Notes: generated by a model from the letters alone, not told the origin. A stretch of 54,891 nt of DNA from Comamonas koreensis (GCF_021026195.1 NZ_JAJNCT010000027.1:1-54891), one strand, 5' to 3'. Numbered from the stretch's first letter, positions 34,089 to 44,025 are shown. Numbers and translations: made by a program.

Positions 34089-37000
34089 ATGGCACAGTTT
34101 TTTATCCAGCGCCCCATCTTTGCGTGGGTGATCGCCATCATCATCATGTTGGGCGGGGCTCTGTCCATCTCCAAGCTGCCGCTGGAGCAATATCCCGAGA
34201 TTGCGCCACCGCGCGTCACCATTGGTACCCAGTACACCGGCGCATCGGCCGAGACGGTGGAGAACTCCGTCACCCAGATCATTGAGCAGCAGCTCAAGGG
34301 CATTGACAACATGCTCTACATGAGCGCGACCAGCAATGCCTCTGGCCAGGCCCGCATCACCTTGACCTTTGCGCCCGGCACCAATGTCGATGTAGCCCAG
34401 GTTCAGGTGCAAAACAAGATCCAGGGCGCGCTCAACCGCCTGCCCGAATCGGTCAAGAGCCGGGGCGTGTTCATCAACAAGGGCGGCCAGGATTTTCTGG
34501 TCACCTACAGCTTTTACTCCCAAGACCCGACGATGACCGAGGTCGACATTGGTGACTACATCAATGCCAGCCTGGTCGATGTGATCGGGCGCCTGGAAGG
34601 CGTGGGTGACATCAATGTGTTCGGCACCTCGTATGCGATGCGCATCTGGATGGACCCGGCCAAGATGGAGAAATTCGGCCTGATGCCGTCGGACCTGAGC
34701 AATGCACTGAATGCGCAAAACGCCCAGGTGTCGGCCGGCCAGCTGGGCGCGCTGCCAGCGGTGAACAACCAGCAGCTCAATGCGACGATCACCGCGCGCA
34801 CCAAGCTCAAGACCGTGGACCAGTTCGAGGACATCGTGCTCAAGGCCGCCACCGATGGCTCGGTGGTCACCATGAAGGATGTCGCCCGCGTGGAGCTGGG
34901 CGCAGAAAACCTGAACGTGCAGGCCAAGCTCAACGGCATGCGCGGCGCGGGCATGGGCATCATCCTGGCCGATGGCGCCAATGCGATGGCGGTGTCCGAT
35001 GCCGTTGCGGCCAAGCTGGCCGAGATGAAGCCGTACTTCCCCAACCAAATCGACTACTTCGTCAGCTCGGACTCCACGCCCTTTGTGCGCGCCTCCATCC
35101 ATGAGGTGGTGGCTGCGCTGGGCGAGGCCATGGTGCTGGTGGTAATCGTCATGTTCGTGTTTTTGCAGAACCTGCGCGCCACGTTGATCCCGGCCATTGC
35201 CGTGCCGGTGGTGCTGCTGGGCACCTTTGGTGTGTTGTCGATTGCCGGTTATTCCATCAATACCTTGACGATGTTCGCAATGGTGCTGGCCATCGGCTTA
35301 TTGGTAGACGATGCGATCGTCGTGGTGGAGAACGTCGAGCGGGTGATGCATGAGACGGGCATGTCCGCCAAGGAGGCGACCAAGGTCTCGATGCGCGAGA
35401 TCACACCGGCGCTGGTCGGTATTGGCGTGACCTTGTCGGCGGTGTTTGTGCCCATGGCCTTTTTTGGCGGCTCCACCGGGGTGATCTACCGCCAGTTCTC
35501 GATCACCATCGTCGCGGCGATGGCGCTGTCGGTGTTTGTCGCGCTGACCTTGACCCCCGCACTCTGCGCCACCCTCCTGAAGGCGCCCGAGCATGCTGGC
35601 GGCCATGAGCGCGCCATCCGCAAGGGCCTGTTTGGCATTAGTGACCGGTTCTTCCGCTGGTTCAACCGTAATTTCGACCGCACCGCCACCCGCTACCAGG
35701 GCATCGTCGCCCGCAGCCTGCGCCGCGCCAAGCGCATGATGCTGATCTTCATCGCGGTGCTGCTGGGCGTGTGGCTGCTGATGCACAAGCTGCCAACCTC
35801 CTTTCTGCCTGACGAGGACCAGGGCTTTCTGTTTGTGAACGTCAATCTGCCATCAGGCGCAGCCGATGCGCGTCTGCAGGACGTGCTCGACGAGGTACGC
35901 GAGTACCTGCTCCAGCAGCCTGACATCATCAGCTTCAACCAGGTCTCGGGCCTCAATGGCGACCAGAGCTCGGCGCGCGGCTTTATCCGCCTCAAGCCCT
36001 GGGATGAGCGCAAACTGGCATCGCAGTCGGCCGCAGCCATTGCCAACAAGGCTACCAAGGACCTGTCGCGCATCCGTGATGCGCGCGTGCTGGTGATTTT
36101 GCCGCCGGCCGTGCGTGGCCTGGGTGCCAGCTCGGGCTTCAACTTCATGGTCAAGGACATGAACAGCATCGGCCATGATGGCCTGCTGGCCGCCAGCAAC
36201 CAGGTACTGGCTGCCATGCGCGCCAACCCCAATCTGACAGCGGTACGCACCACCAATCTGGACGACGCGGCCGAATTGCGTGTGGATGTGGATGACCGCA
36301 AGGCCGCTGCGCTGGGCCTGTCGTATGCCGACATCAACAGCGTGCTGTCCAGCGCCATGGGCGGCACCTATGTCAATGACTTCCTGAACAATGGCCGCGT
36401 CAAGCGCGTCTACATCATGGGCGATGCGCCGCACCGCATGCTGCCGCAGGACATCGCCAAATGGACGGTGCGCAACAAGAATGGCGAAATGGTGCCCTTT
36501 GGTGCGTTCTCCGACACGCACTGGGCCTACGGCTCGCCCCAGCTGCTGCGCTACAACGGCAGCCCGGCCTACGAGTTCGAAGGCCGCGCAGCACCCGGCA
36601 TCAGCTCCGGGGCAGCAATGCAGGAGGTCGAAGCCATCCTGGCCAAGCTGCCAGCCGGCCTGGGCTATGAATGGACCGGCGCGTCGCTGCAAGAGCGCCA
36701 GTCCGGTGCCCAGGCGCCCATGCTGTACGCCATCTCGATCCTGTTCGTGTTCCTGTGCCTGGCCGCGCTGTATGAAAGCTGGACCGTGCCGCTGTCAGTG
36801 ATGCTGGCCGTGCCGCTGGGGGTGATTGGTGCGCTGGCCGCCACCTATACCCGGGGCCTGACCAATGACGTGTACTTCCAGGTGGGCTTGCTCACCACCG
36901 TGGGTTTGGCGGCCAAGAATGCCATCTTGATTGTCGAATTTGCGGTGCAGCTGCAAGAGCAGGGCAAGCGCCTGTTTGATGCCACGGTGGAGGCGGTGCG

Positions 37001-37259
37001 CCTGCGCTTGCGCCCGATCCTGATGACCTCGCTGGCCTTTGGCTTTGGCGTGATTCCGCTGGCCATTGGCACCGGCGCCGGTGCCGGCGGGCGTAACGCC
37101 ATCGGCACGGCCGTGCTGGGCGGTATGGTGGCCTCGACCGTGCTCGGTATTTTCATGGTGCCGGTCTTCTTCCTGCTCATCCGCAGTTGGTTCCGCTCGC
37201 GCAGCCGCCATGACGAGGCGCCTGCGCAAGCCAGCGCCGCGCCGGAGACTGCGCCATGA
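34089..37259 (+). CDS. RND multidrug efflux permease (AcrB/MexB, HAE-1)
   Basis: Inner-membrane proton/drug antiporter of 1056 residues. It starts MAQFFIQRPIFAWVIAIIIMLGGALSI, the HAE-1 N-terminus, and has the proton-relay pair Asp407-Asp408 in AIGLLVDDAIVVVENVERVM at exactly the AcrB positions. PDEDQGFLFVNVNLPSGAA and GLAAKNAILIVEFA mark the second half. The trimer exports hydrophobic drugs through the adaptor and channel of the same operon. Stop overlaps the next start by four bases. No regulator gene is adjacent. Confidence 0.96.
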   Translation: MAQFFIQRPIFAWVIAIIIMLGGALSISKLPLEQYPEIAPPRVTIGTQYTGASAETVENSVTQIIEQQLKGIDNMLYMSATSNASGQARITLTFAPGTNVDVAQVQVQNKIQGALNRLPESVKSRGVFINKGGQDFLVTYSFYSQDPTMTEVDIGDYINASLVDVIGRLEGVGDINVFGTSYAMRIWMDPAKMEKFGLMPSDLSNALNAQNAQVSAGQLGALPAVNNQQLNATITARTKLKTVDQFEDIVLKAATDGSVVTMKDVARVELGAENLNVQAKLNGMRGAGMGIILADGANAMAVSDAVAAKLAEMKPYFPNQIDYFVSSDSTPFVRASIHEVVAALGEAMVLVVIVMFVFLQNLRATLIPAIAVPVVLLGTFGVLSIAGYSINTLTMFAMVLAIGLLVDDAIVVVENVERVMHETGMSAKEATKVSMREITPALVGIGVTLSAVFVPMAFFGGSTGVIYRQFSITIVAAMALSVFVALTLTPALCATLLKAPEHAGGHERAIRKGLFGISDRFFRWFNRNFDRTATRYQGIVARSLRRAKRMMLIFIAVLLGVWLLMHKLPTSFLPDEDQGFLFVNVNLPSGAADARLQDVLDEVREYLLQQPDIISFNQVSGLNGDQSSARGFIRLKPWDERKLASQSAAAIANKATKDLSRIRDARVLVILPPAVRGLGASSGFNFMVKDMNSIGHDGLLAASNQVLAAMRANPNLTAVRTTNLDDAAELRVDVDDRKAAALGLSYADINSVLSSAMGGTYVNDFLNNGRVKRVYIMGDAPHRMLPQDIAKWTVRNKNGEMVPFGAFSDTHWAYGSPQLLRYNGSPAYEFEGRAAPGISSGAAMQEVEAILAKLPAGLGYEWTGASLQERQSGAQAPMLYAISILFVFLCLAALYESWTVPLSVMLAVPLGVIGALAATYTRGLTNDVYFQVGLLTTVGLAAKNAILIVEFAVQLQEQGKRLFDATVEAVRLRLRPILMTSLAFGFGVIPLAIGTGAGAGGRNAIGTAVLGGMVASTVLGIFMVPVFFLLIRSWFRSRSRHDEAPAQASAAPETAP

Positions 37260-38800
37260 GCCGTTTTGATACTTTTTCCATGACCCGTGCCTACCGTTTG
37301 CCGCTGTCCCTATTAGCAGCGGGCCTGCTGTCCGCCTGCAACCTGGCGCCGCAGTACCAGCGTCCAGAGCCTGCTGTACCTGCCACGCTCGATGGGGTGG
37401 CCCAGACCTTGCCCGCCGACTTTGTCGTCGAGCCCGCTGCCGCCGATAGCTTGCAGTTGCTGCCCTGGCAGCAGTGGGTGGAGAGCGCGGGCCTGCGCCA
37501 GTTGATCGAGCAAGGCCTGCAGAACAACCGCGACCTGCGCGTTGCCATCGCCAATATCGAAAGGGCACGTGCGCAATATGGCGTGCAGCGCGCCGATCAG
37601 TTGCCCAGCCTGAACGCCAGTGCCCAAGGCAGCCGCACCCGCACTGCCGACGATCTGCGCTCTTCCACTGCGCCATCCACCGTCGCCAACCAGGTTAGCG
37701 TGCAATTGGGCCTGGCCAGCTACGAGCTCGATTTCTGGGGCCGTGTGCGCAATTTGAGCGAGGCAGCCTTGCAGCAGTACCTGCTGGTGGAAGAAAACCG
37801 CCGCAGTGTGCAACTGGGCTTGATCACCGATATCGCCAATGCCTGGGTGGCCCTGGCCAGCGACCAGCAGCGCCTGCAACTGGCACGCGACACGCTGGCC
37901 ACGCGCGAGCAGGGCTACGGCCTGGTGCAACGCATGCACCAGCTGGGCGCCACCAATGGTTTGGTGCTGGCCCAGAACGAGACCGCAGTCGAGACCGCCC
38001 GCAACGATGTTGCCGCCTACGAGTCGCAGGTGGCCCGTGATCGCAATGCGCTGCAGCTGCTGGTGGGCGGGCCCATATCAGGCGATATGCTGCCGCCGGC
38101 ACCCACGGCATCGCTGAGCAGCAACGAGGTCAAGAGCGCGGGCTCGGGCCAGTTGCTTGACGGCGCAACGCCTCATGTCAAAACGCCAGGCGTAGCCACC
38201 GCGATGACCGTGGTGCCGACCGGCCTGTCGTCGCAGGTGCTGCTGGCCAGGCCCGATGTGGTTGCCGCCGAGCACAGCCTGCAGGCCCAGTACGCCAGCA
38301 TTGGTGCGGCGCGTGCTGCCTTCTTCCCCACCATCAGCCTGACGGCCAATGCCGGCACCGCCAGCGATGCGCTGTCGGGCCTGTTCGATGGTGGCAACCG
38401 CGCCTGGAGCTTTGTGCCCCAGATCCGTTTGCCGATTTTCGACGGCGGCCGCAACCAGGCCAATCTCGATATCGCGCAAGCCAACCGCGATGCCGCACTG
38501 GCCCAGTACGACAAGGCTATCCAGGTGGCGTTCCGCGAGGTGAGTGATGCACTGGCCGACCGCGCCACGATGCAGCGGCGCCTGAACTCGCAAGCAGCCC
38601 TGGTGCAGGCGGCCAGCCGGGTGCTGCAGCTGTCGCAGGCGCGCTTCAAGGCCGGGGCCGACGATTTTCTGACCGTGCTCGATGCACAGCGCAGCCTCTA
38701 CGCTGCCCAGCAAACCCAGATTACCTTGATGCAGGCCGAGCAGGTCAACCGCATCAGCCTGTACAAGGCGCTGGGTGGGGGCATCGACAAGCAGCCCTGA
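37256..38800 (+). CDS. Outer-membrane efflux channel lipoprotein (OprM/NodT family)
   Basis: A 514-residue TolC-like channel subunit. The lipobox LLSAC gives an N-terminal lipid, as in OprM. Two homologous halves each hold the long helical hairpins: QNNRDLRVAIANIERARAQYGVQRADQLPSLNASAQGSRT with YELDFWGRVRNLSEAAL, and LARPDVVAAEHSLQAQYASIGAARAAFFPTISLTANAG with QIRLPIFDGGRNQANLDIAQANRDAALAQYD. Met9 (37280) is an alternative start. It completes the three-gene pump. Confidence 0.95.
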   Translation: MSRFDTFSMTRAYRLPLSLLAAGLLSACNLAPQYQRPEPAVPATLDGVAQTLPADFVVEPAAADSLQLLPWQQWVESAGLRQLIEQGLQNNRDLRVAIANIERARAQYGVQRADQLPSLNASAQGSRTRTADDLRSSTAPSTVANQVSVQLGLASYELDFWGRVRNLSEAALQQYLLVEENRRSVQLGLITDIANAWVALASDQQRLQLARDTLATREQGYGLVQRMHQLGATNGLVLAQNETAVETARNDVAAYESQVARDRNALQLLVGGPISGDMLPPAPTASLSSNEVKSAGSGQLLDGATPHVKTPGVATAMTVVPTGLSSQVLLARPDVVAAEHSLQAQYASIGAARAAFFPTISLTANAGTASDALSGLFDGGNRAWSFVPQIRLPIFDGGRNQANLDIAQANRDAALAQYDKAIQVAFREVSDALADRATMQRRLNSQAALVQAASRVLQLSQARFKAGADDFLTVLDAQRSLYAAQQTQITLMQAEQVNRISLYKALGGGIDKQP

Positions 38801-38867
38801 TGCTGCAGGCGCTGCTGCAATCGCGCATGGCCGCCAGGGCGATGCGCGCTGCACTACCATGGCGGGC

Positions 38868-40004
38868 ATGACTGATACCTTGCCTACGCCTGCTGACCGC
38901 AATCCTTCTGCCGAGTTTGATGAATCCCGGGCGCAGGCGGTTGATGCGCTCATTGTGGGCGCCGGTCCTGTGGGCATGTTTGCCGCCTTCCAGCTGGGTT
39001 TGCAGGGCGTGCAGGCCCAGCTGTGCGACAGCCTGCCGCAGATGGGCGGCCAGTGCATTGCACTCTATGCCGACAAGCCCATCTACGATATCCCCGGCAT
39101 TGCGCTGTGCACCGGCCGCGAGCTGGCTGCGCGGCTGCAGCAACAGATCCAGCCCTTTCATCCCGTTTTTCATGGCCACACCCAGGTCGCACAACTGCTG
39201 CCCCATGGCGATGGCCGTTGGCGTGTGCAGCTGCAGTCCATCGATGGGCCGCAGGCCCGCTGGTTGCTGGCCCGTACCGTGGTGGTGACCGCCGGCGTGG
39301 GGGCCTTTGTGCCCAAGCAGCTGCGCCTGCCCGGGCTGGAGGCCTGGTTGGGCAGCCAGGTGTTCTACCATCCCGCGTTCGATGATGCCTGGCTGGAACC
39401 CATCCTGGCGCGGCAAGCTGCGCCCCGCATTGTGATCAATGGCGGTGATGACGCGGCCGTGGAGGCCGTGCTGGCTGCCGCAGACCATGCCAGTTTGCAA
39501 GCCGCGCAACTGGTGCTGATGCACCGGCGCGACCAGTTCAATGCCCCAGATGCACTGCTGCAGCGCCTGGCGCAGCTGCGTGCCAGCGGCAGGGTCGAGG
39601 TGGTCATTGGCATGCCGCAGGCCATTGAGGCCGCCGAGCGCCTGCAGGGCATTGGCTACGTTGATGCTGACGGTGCTGACCAGCGCCTGGCCTGTGACCA
39701 GCTCTGGGTGTTCCAGGGCCTGTCGCCCAAGCTCGGGCCCTTGCTGGACTGGAATCTGGCGCTGGAGAAAAAACAGTTGCAGGTGGCGACCGACAGTTTT
39801 CAGACCAGCGCCGTGGGCATCTACGCCGCAGGCGATATCGTCAGCTACCCGGGCAAGCGCAAGCTGATACTGACCGGCTTCTACGAAGCGACGATGGCGG
39901 CCATGGCGGCTGTTGAATACCTACGCGGCGAGAAGCTGCTGCTGGAATACACGACCACCAGCAAGCGCCTGCATGCGCGCCTGGGTGTCTCGCACCCGGA
40001 CTGA
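38868..40004 (+). CDS. Ferredoxin/flavodoxin--NADP reductase, type 2 (TrxR-like)
   Basis: FAD enzyme of 378 residues in the thioredoxin-reductase fold but without a redox CxxC, as in FNR2. FAD sites are DALIVGAGPVGMFAAFQLGLQG, LPQMGGQCIALYADKPIYDIPG and the C-terminal VGIYAAGDIVSYPGKRKLILTGFYEATMAA. The NAD(P) loop reads RIVINGGDDAAVEAV, while the family norm is GGGDSAVD, so two positions of the core motif differ. ATG 38868 (MTDTLPTPADR) is taken; an in-frame ATG lies nine bases upstream. Confidence 0.87.
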   Translation: MTDTLPTPADRNPSAEFDESRAQAVDALIVGAGPVGMFAAFQLGLQGVQAQLCDSLPQMGGQCIALYADKPIYDIPGIALCTGRELAARLQQQIQPFHPVFHGHTQVAQLLPHGDGRWRVQLQSIDGPQARWLLARTVVVTAGVGAFVPKQLRLPGLEAWLGSQVFYHPAFDDAWLEPILARQAAPRIVINGGDDAAVEAVLAAADHASLQAAQLVLMHRRDQFNAPDALLQRLAQLRASGRVEVVIGMPQAIEAAERLQGIGYVDADGADQRLACDQLWVFQGLSPKLGPLLDWNLALEKKQLQVATDSFQTSAVGIYAAGDIVSYPGKRKLILTGFYEATMAAMAAVEYLRGEKLLLEYTTTSKRLHARLGVSHPD

Positions 40005-40038
40005 TCTTGCTGGGCTTCGCGCAGCTGCTGTAGCGGGC

Positions 40039-40578
40039 TTAGGCCGCTGGCGTAGATGGGGGCTGAAGCCGGTGCTGCATCAGCAGCTCATCGTGCAGCT
40101 CGCCATCGACCAGCAGGGCTGCCGGCTCGGTGCCATAGGCCTTGAACCCTGCCTGTTCATACAAGCGGATTGCAGTGGCATTGGCGGCGTTGACGCTCAG
40201 GTGGATCTGCACCGCACCGGGAACCTGGCGGGCAAAGGCGACAGCCTGTGCCAACATGGCCTGCGCGATGCCCTGGCCGCGAAAGGCTGGCTCCACATAC
40301 ACGCCCCACAAGGCCATGCGGTGCCGGGTCTTGAGGCCGTCCTGGCGGCGAATGCCCAGCATGCCCACCAGATGGGCGCCGGCAAAGGCCCCCAGCACGC
40401 CCTGTTCAGCACTGGGCGCCAGGCGCGCCTCAATCAGCGCCAAAGTGCGGTCTTTTTCTTCCTCGTAGCTGGAGCCAAAGGCGCTTGGCGATGCGCGCAA
40501 ACCGGCCAGGCGCAAGCGCTGGAAGGCAGTGGCATCGGCCGGAGTCAGCCAACGGGTCTCAAAGGCAGCGGCGGGCAT
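40039..40578 (-). CDS. GNAT-family N-acetyltransferase
   Basis: A 179-residue acetyl-CoA-dependent transferase. The GNAT core is MALWGVYVEPAFRGQGIAQAMLAQAVAFAR, with the pyrophosphate-binding R/Q-x-x-G-x-G/A loop (RGQGIA), followed by VQIHLSVNAANATAIRLYEQAGFKAYGTEPAALLVDGELHDELLM. Substrate unknown. It starts five bases after the pdxH stop on the same strand, so it is probably co-transcribed with pdxH. Confidence 0.9.
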   Translation of the reverse strand: MPAAAFETRWLTPADATAFQRLRLAGLRASPSAFGSSYEEEKDRTLALIEARLAPSAEQGVLGAFAGAHLVGMLGIRRQDGLKTRHRMALWGVYVEPAFRGQGIAQAMLAQAVAFARQVPGAVQIHLSVNAANATAIRLYEQAGFKAYGTEPAALLVDGELHDELLMQHRLQPPSTPAA

Positions 40579-40583
40579 TCGGC

Positions 40584-41240
40584 TCAGGGCGCGAGGCGTT
40601 CGCGGATCCAGTCGGTGCTGTTTGGCGCTGCTTGGCGGTAGCGCAAGCGGTCATGCAGCCGGCTCTTGCGGCCCTGCCAGAACTCCCAGGTATCGGGCAC
40701 CAGGCGAAAGCCACCCCAGTGCGGCGGGCGGGGCGGCTTGAGCAGGAATTGCGCGCCATATTTGGCGGCATTGGTCACCAGCACGGTGCGGCTGTCGATG
40801 ACCTGGCTTTGCGGGCTGGCCCAGGCGCCAATGCGCGAGTCGAGCGGGCGGCTGTTGAAGTAAGCGTCGCTTTCCTCATCCGAGACTTTCTCCACGCGCC
40901 CCTCAATGCGCACCACGCGCTCCAGCTCCACCCAATGGAACATCAGCGCAGCAAAGGGATTGCCGGCAATTTCGCGGCCCTTGCGGCTGTCGTAATTGGT
41001 GTACCAGACGATGCCGCGTGCGTCGTAGCCCTTGATCAGCACGATACGGGTGCTGGGCCGGGCATCGGGGCCGACGGTGGCGACCGTCATCGCATTGGGT
41101 TCTGGCAGCTGTGACGCAACGGCTTCGTTCATCCAGCGGTCGAACTGGTCAATCGGCGCAGCGCAGGACGCCGATTCGTTCAGCTCGGCGCGTTCATAGC
41201 TTTTGCGCAGGTCGGCAATGGAGTGGGAGAGTTCGCTCAT
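40584..41240 (-). CDS. pdxH: Pyridoxamine 5'-phosphate oxidase PdxH
   Basis: FMN enzyme that makes pyridoxal 5'-phosphate from PNP or PMP. The 218-residue protein has [107 protein letters not shown] and the C-terminal [14 protein letters not shown]...DWIRERLAP, all standard. The start at 41240 gives the normal N-terminus; the upstream frame to 41306 is unsupported. Confidence 0.96.
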   Translation of the reverse strand: MSELSHSIADLRKSYERAELNESASCAAPIDQFDRWMNEAVASQLPEPNAMTVATVGPDARPSTRIVLIKGYDARGIVWYTNYDSRKGREIAGNPFAALMFHWVELERVVRIEGRVEKVSDEESDAYFNSRPLDSRIGAWASPQSQVIDSRTVLVTNAAKYGAQFLLKPPRPPHWGGFRLVPDTWEFWQGRKSRLHDRLRYRQAAPNSTDWIRERLAP

Positions 41241-41274
41241 GGCCCGATTGTGCATCGCTTTGGCGCAGTGCAGT

Positions 41275-41311
41275 GACAAAAAAGCCTGTGGGCCACCGGG
41301 CGCCACAGGCT
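41275..41311 (-). terminator. Intrinsic terminator after sodC
   Basis: A nine-base stem AGCCTGTGG / CCACAGGCT with an eleven-base loop is followed on the minus strand by TTTTTTGTC. It ends the sodC transcript before pdxH. Confidence 0.82.
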
Positions 41312-41341
41312 GGTTTGAACAGGCTCCTAAAGCAGGACGGC

Positions 41342-41878
41342 TTACTGGATCACACCGCAGCCCAGACGTGCACCGGAATTGCCGGTGGGCTGGGTGGTGT
41401 AGTCGTCCTTGTCCTTGTGGACCACCACAGCGCGGCCCTTGATGTCGCTGGGCTTGCCGGTGCCGATCGACAGGTCCTTGGTCTCCCAGACCAGGAAGGC
41501 GGTGCCGGCGGCATCGGCCATCAGGCTGGGCAGATCACCGACATGGGATTCGGGGCCGGACTTGCCGTGCTGGTGGCCGGTCGGGTTGTAGTGGCCGCCA
41601 GCGCTCATGGCATCGGGCGACGAGCAATTGCCGTTCTCATGCACATGGAAGCCGTGCTCGCTGCCCGGCTGCAGACCCTTGACCTGCGCCATCACGCGCA
41701 CCGTGTCGCGGTTGACCTCATAGACACGGAAATAGCCGCTGATGTTGTTGCCTTCAGTCGGGTTGATGGTTGCTTCGGCGATCGGGGTGGCGCGGTCGGT
41801 GTGGGCGCAGGCGCTGAGCACGGCGGCCACGGCTGCGGCAGCCGCGAGCTTGGCGATGGATGGGATGCGTTGAATCAT
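41342..41878 (-). CDS. sodC: Cu,Zn superoxide dismutase SodC (lipoprotein)
   Basis: Periplasmic superoxide dismutase of 178 residues. A signal peptide with the lipobox VLSAC suggests membrane anchoring. Copper ligands are in [26 protein letters not shown], with the zinc-site histidines in GHQHG...ESHVGDLP; the fourth copper His is in [14 protein letters not shown]. The disulfide partners are Cys in GNCSS and Cys in [14 protein letters not shown] lies upstream of the ATG at 41878. It is followed by its own terminator. Confidence 0.95.
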   Translation of the reverse strand: MIQRIPSIAKLAAAAAVAAVLSACAHTDRATPIAEATINPTEGNNISGYFRVYEVNRDTVRVMAQVKGLQPGSEHGFHVHENGNCSSPDAMSAGGHYNPTGHQHGKSGPESHVGDLPSLMADAAGTAFLVWETKDLSIGTGKPSDIKGRAVVVHKDKDDYTTQPTGNSGARLGCGVIQ

Positions 41879-41986
41879 GCGAACTCTCCTGGTGCCTTGG
41901 AATAAGGGGTTGTCACAAGCCACCGTTTTTAGCATGTGCAAGGCACCGCTCTTGTAGTCTGATTGCCAGCAATCGCGGCGGCGCGC

Positions 41987-42907
41987 TTACTGCGTGGGCG
42001 TTGTTGTCAGGCGCTCGGCCACCAGATCCCAAACCGCTTGCGCGGCAGCGGGCAGGCTGCGCTGGCGGCGCCGCACCAGCATGATGGCGCGTTGCACCTG
42101 GGGCCGCAGATCACACACCTGCAGGCTGCTCAAACCCTGGGCTGGTATCGCCAGGCCCGGCATGATGCTGATGCCGATACCGGCCTCGACCATGCGAAAG
42201 GCCGTGGTCACATGGCCCACCTCTTGCACCACCGGGCTGTGCTCCGGCCCGCATCCGCTGGCCAGCAAGGCGGCATCCATCAAACGGCGGCTGCCCGATG
42301 CGTGGTCCAGCAGCACCAAGGGCTCACCGCGCAGCTGGTCCCAGCGCAGGCCGCTGGCATCCTGCGCCTGCTGCACCAACGGATGCCCGGGCGGCAACAC
42401 GGCTACAAAGGGGTCCAGCTGCAGGCTGATGTAGTCGAGATCGCCCAGCTCGGGCGGCTCCACCACCACCCCAAAATGCACATCGCCGCTGCGCACCTGG
42501 GCCAGCACCTCTTGCTGCAGGCGGTCCACCAGCTGCAGCTGGATCTGTGGCAGCTCGCGGTTGCAGGCCGCAATGCAGGCCGGCATCAGCGCCGCAGACA
42601 GCGTGGGGCTGCTGGCAATGCGCACCAAACCACGTGCGGCATGGCCCACATCGGCCACCTCGGCCAAGGTATCGGCCAGCTCCTGCAGCAGGGGCGCGGC
42701 CTTTTGGGCCAGCAGCTGGCCGGCATCGGTCAGCAGCACTTCGCGCGTGGTGCGGTCCAGCAGCCGTACATGGAGCTGGCCCTCCAGCTCCACCATCGCG
42801 CGGCTGACGGCCGACTGGGTGAGCCCCAGGGTCTGGCCTGTCTGGCTGAAGCTGCGGCACTGGGCGACACAGAGAAACACCTGGAGCTGGCGGAGGCTGA
42901 CGTGCAT
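41987..42907 (-). CDS. LysR-family regulator divergent from the SBF symporter
   Basis: A 306-residue LysR-type regulator with the HTH VSLRQLQVFLCVAQCRSFSQTGQTLGLTQSAVSRAMVELEGQLHVRLLDRTTREVLLTDAG. The C-terminal ligand-binding domain follows. It is divergent from the transporter gene at 42995 with an AT-rich 87-base intergenic region containing a near-perfect palindrome, so it most likely controls that gene and itself. The C-terminal half has no features that name a ligand. Confidence 0.9.
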   Translation of the reverse strand: MHVSLRQLQVFLCVAQCRSFSQTGQTLGLTQSAVSRAMVELEGQLHVRLLDRTTREVLLTDAGQLLAQKAAPLLQELADTLAEVADVGHAARGLVRIASSPTLSAALMPACIAACNRELPQIQLQLVDRLQQEVLAQVRSGDVHFGVVVEPPELGDLDYISLQLDPFVAVLPPGHPLVQQAQDASGLRWDQLRGEPLVLLDHASGSRRLMDAALLASGCGPEHSPVVQEVGHVTTAFRMVEAGIGISIMPGLAIPAQGLSSLQVCDLRPQVQRAIMLVRRRQRSLPAAAQAVWDLVAERLTTTPTQ

Positions 42908-42931
42908 GGCAGGAGGTAAAAAATCAGATAT

Positions 42932-42946
42932 ATGACTTTAAATCAT
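42932..42946. promoter_or_regulatory. Putative LysR binding site
   Basis: ATGACTTTAAATCAT is a palindrome in 13 of 15 positions and lies between the divergent LysR and symporter genes in an AT-rich stretch, where a LysR-type operator is expected. Confidence 0.5.
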
Positions 42947-42994
42947 TAATCAATCTTATAAATTAATTTTACTTTCGCTCGCAAACGGCGTCCA

Positions 42995-44005
42995 ATGGCG
43001 CTCATGAAATTCCGTCCCGACAACTTCACCCTGATGCTGGTCGCCACCGTGCTGCTGGCCAGTTTTTTGCCTGCCACCGGCCAGGTCGCAGGCGCCTTTG
43101 AGACCTTGACGACGGCGGCCGTGGCGCTGCTGTTCTTCCTGCACGGCGCCAAGCTCTCGCGCCAGGCGATTCTGGCGGGCATCATGCACTGGCGCCTGCA
43201 CCTGTTCATTGTCGGCAGCACCTTTGTGCTGTTTCCGTTTCTGGGCTGGGCGCTCAAGCCGCTGCTGACGCCCCTGGTCTCGCCCGAGCTGTATGTCGGC
43301 GTGATGTTCCTCTGCGTGCTGCCGTCCACCGTGCAGTCCTCGATCGCCTTTGTGTCTATGGCGCGGGGCAATATCCCGGCGGCGATCTGCAGCGCATCGG
43401 CCTCGACCCTGCTGGGCGTCTTCATCACCCCGCTGCTGGTGAGTGTGTTTGTCACCGCCCATGGTGCCAGCGGCTCCTTTGTCGATGCGGTGGTCAAGAT
43501 TCTGCTGCAGCTGATGCTGCCTTTTGCGGTCGGCCATCTGATGCAGCGCTGGGTGGGGCCCTTCATCAAGAAGCATGGCAAGCTCACCAAGGTCGTGGAC
43601 CAGGGCTCCATCCTGCTGGTGGTCTACACCGCCTTCAGCGCCGCCGTGGTGCAAGGCATCTGGCGCCAGGTGTCGGTCAGTACCTTGGTGGGTCTGCTGG
43701 TGATCAGCGCCATCATCCTGGCCCTGGCGCTGTTCCTGACCACCTTCCTGTCGCGCCGCCTGGGCTTCAGCAAAGAGGACGAAATCACCGCCGTGTTCTG
43801 CGGCAGCAAGAAGAGCCTGGTCAGTGGCGTGCCCATGGCCAAGGTGCTGTTTGCCAGCAGCACCGTGGGCATGATGGTGCTGCCGCTGATGCTGTTCCAC
43901 CAGATGCAGCTGATGGTTTGCGGCGTATTGGCTGCCAAGTACGCCAAGCGCGCACAGCAGCTGGAGGCGGAGAAGGCGCTGGGCGCAGCGGCTGCGGGCA
44001 AGTAA
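42995..44005 (+). CDS. Bile acid:sodium symporter-like transporter (SBF-like, YfeH type)
   Basis: A 336-residue inner-membrane protein with about ten hydrophobic segments. It starts MALMKFRPDNFTLMLVATVLLASFLPATG, followed by TTAAVALLFFLHGAKLSRQAILAG, LPSTVQSSIAFVSMARGNIPAAICSASASTLLG (the sodium/substrate crossover region) and EDEITAVFCGSKKSLVSGVPMA. This is the SBF-like family (YfeH), which has the bile-acid transporter fold but transports unknown organic anions. It is divergent from a LysR regulator. Met4 is an alternative start. Confidence 0.9.
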   Translation: MALMKFRPDNFTLMLVATVLLASFLPATGQVAGAFETLTTAAVALLFFLHGAKLSRQAILAGIMHWRLHLFIVGSTFVLFPFLGWALKPLLTPLVSPELYVGVMFLCVLPSTVQSSIAFVSMARGNIPAAICSASASTLLGVFITPLLVSVFVTAHGASGSFVDAVVKILLQLMLPFAVGHLMQRWVGPFIKKHGKLTKVVDQGSILLVVYTAFSAAVVQGIWRQVSVSTLVGLLVISAIILALALFLTTFLSRRLGFSKEDEITAVFCGSKKSLVSGVPMAKVLFASSTVGMMVLPLMLFHQMQLMVCGVLAAKYAKRAQQLEAEKALGAAAAGK

Positions 44006-44025
44006 GCCGCAGCAACAACCCTCAG

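Noticed and set aside
33567..35102. Long minus-strand open frame opposite the RND adaptor and pump
   Set aside because: Shadow of AcrA/AcrB-type genes; no recognisable product.
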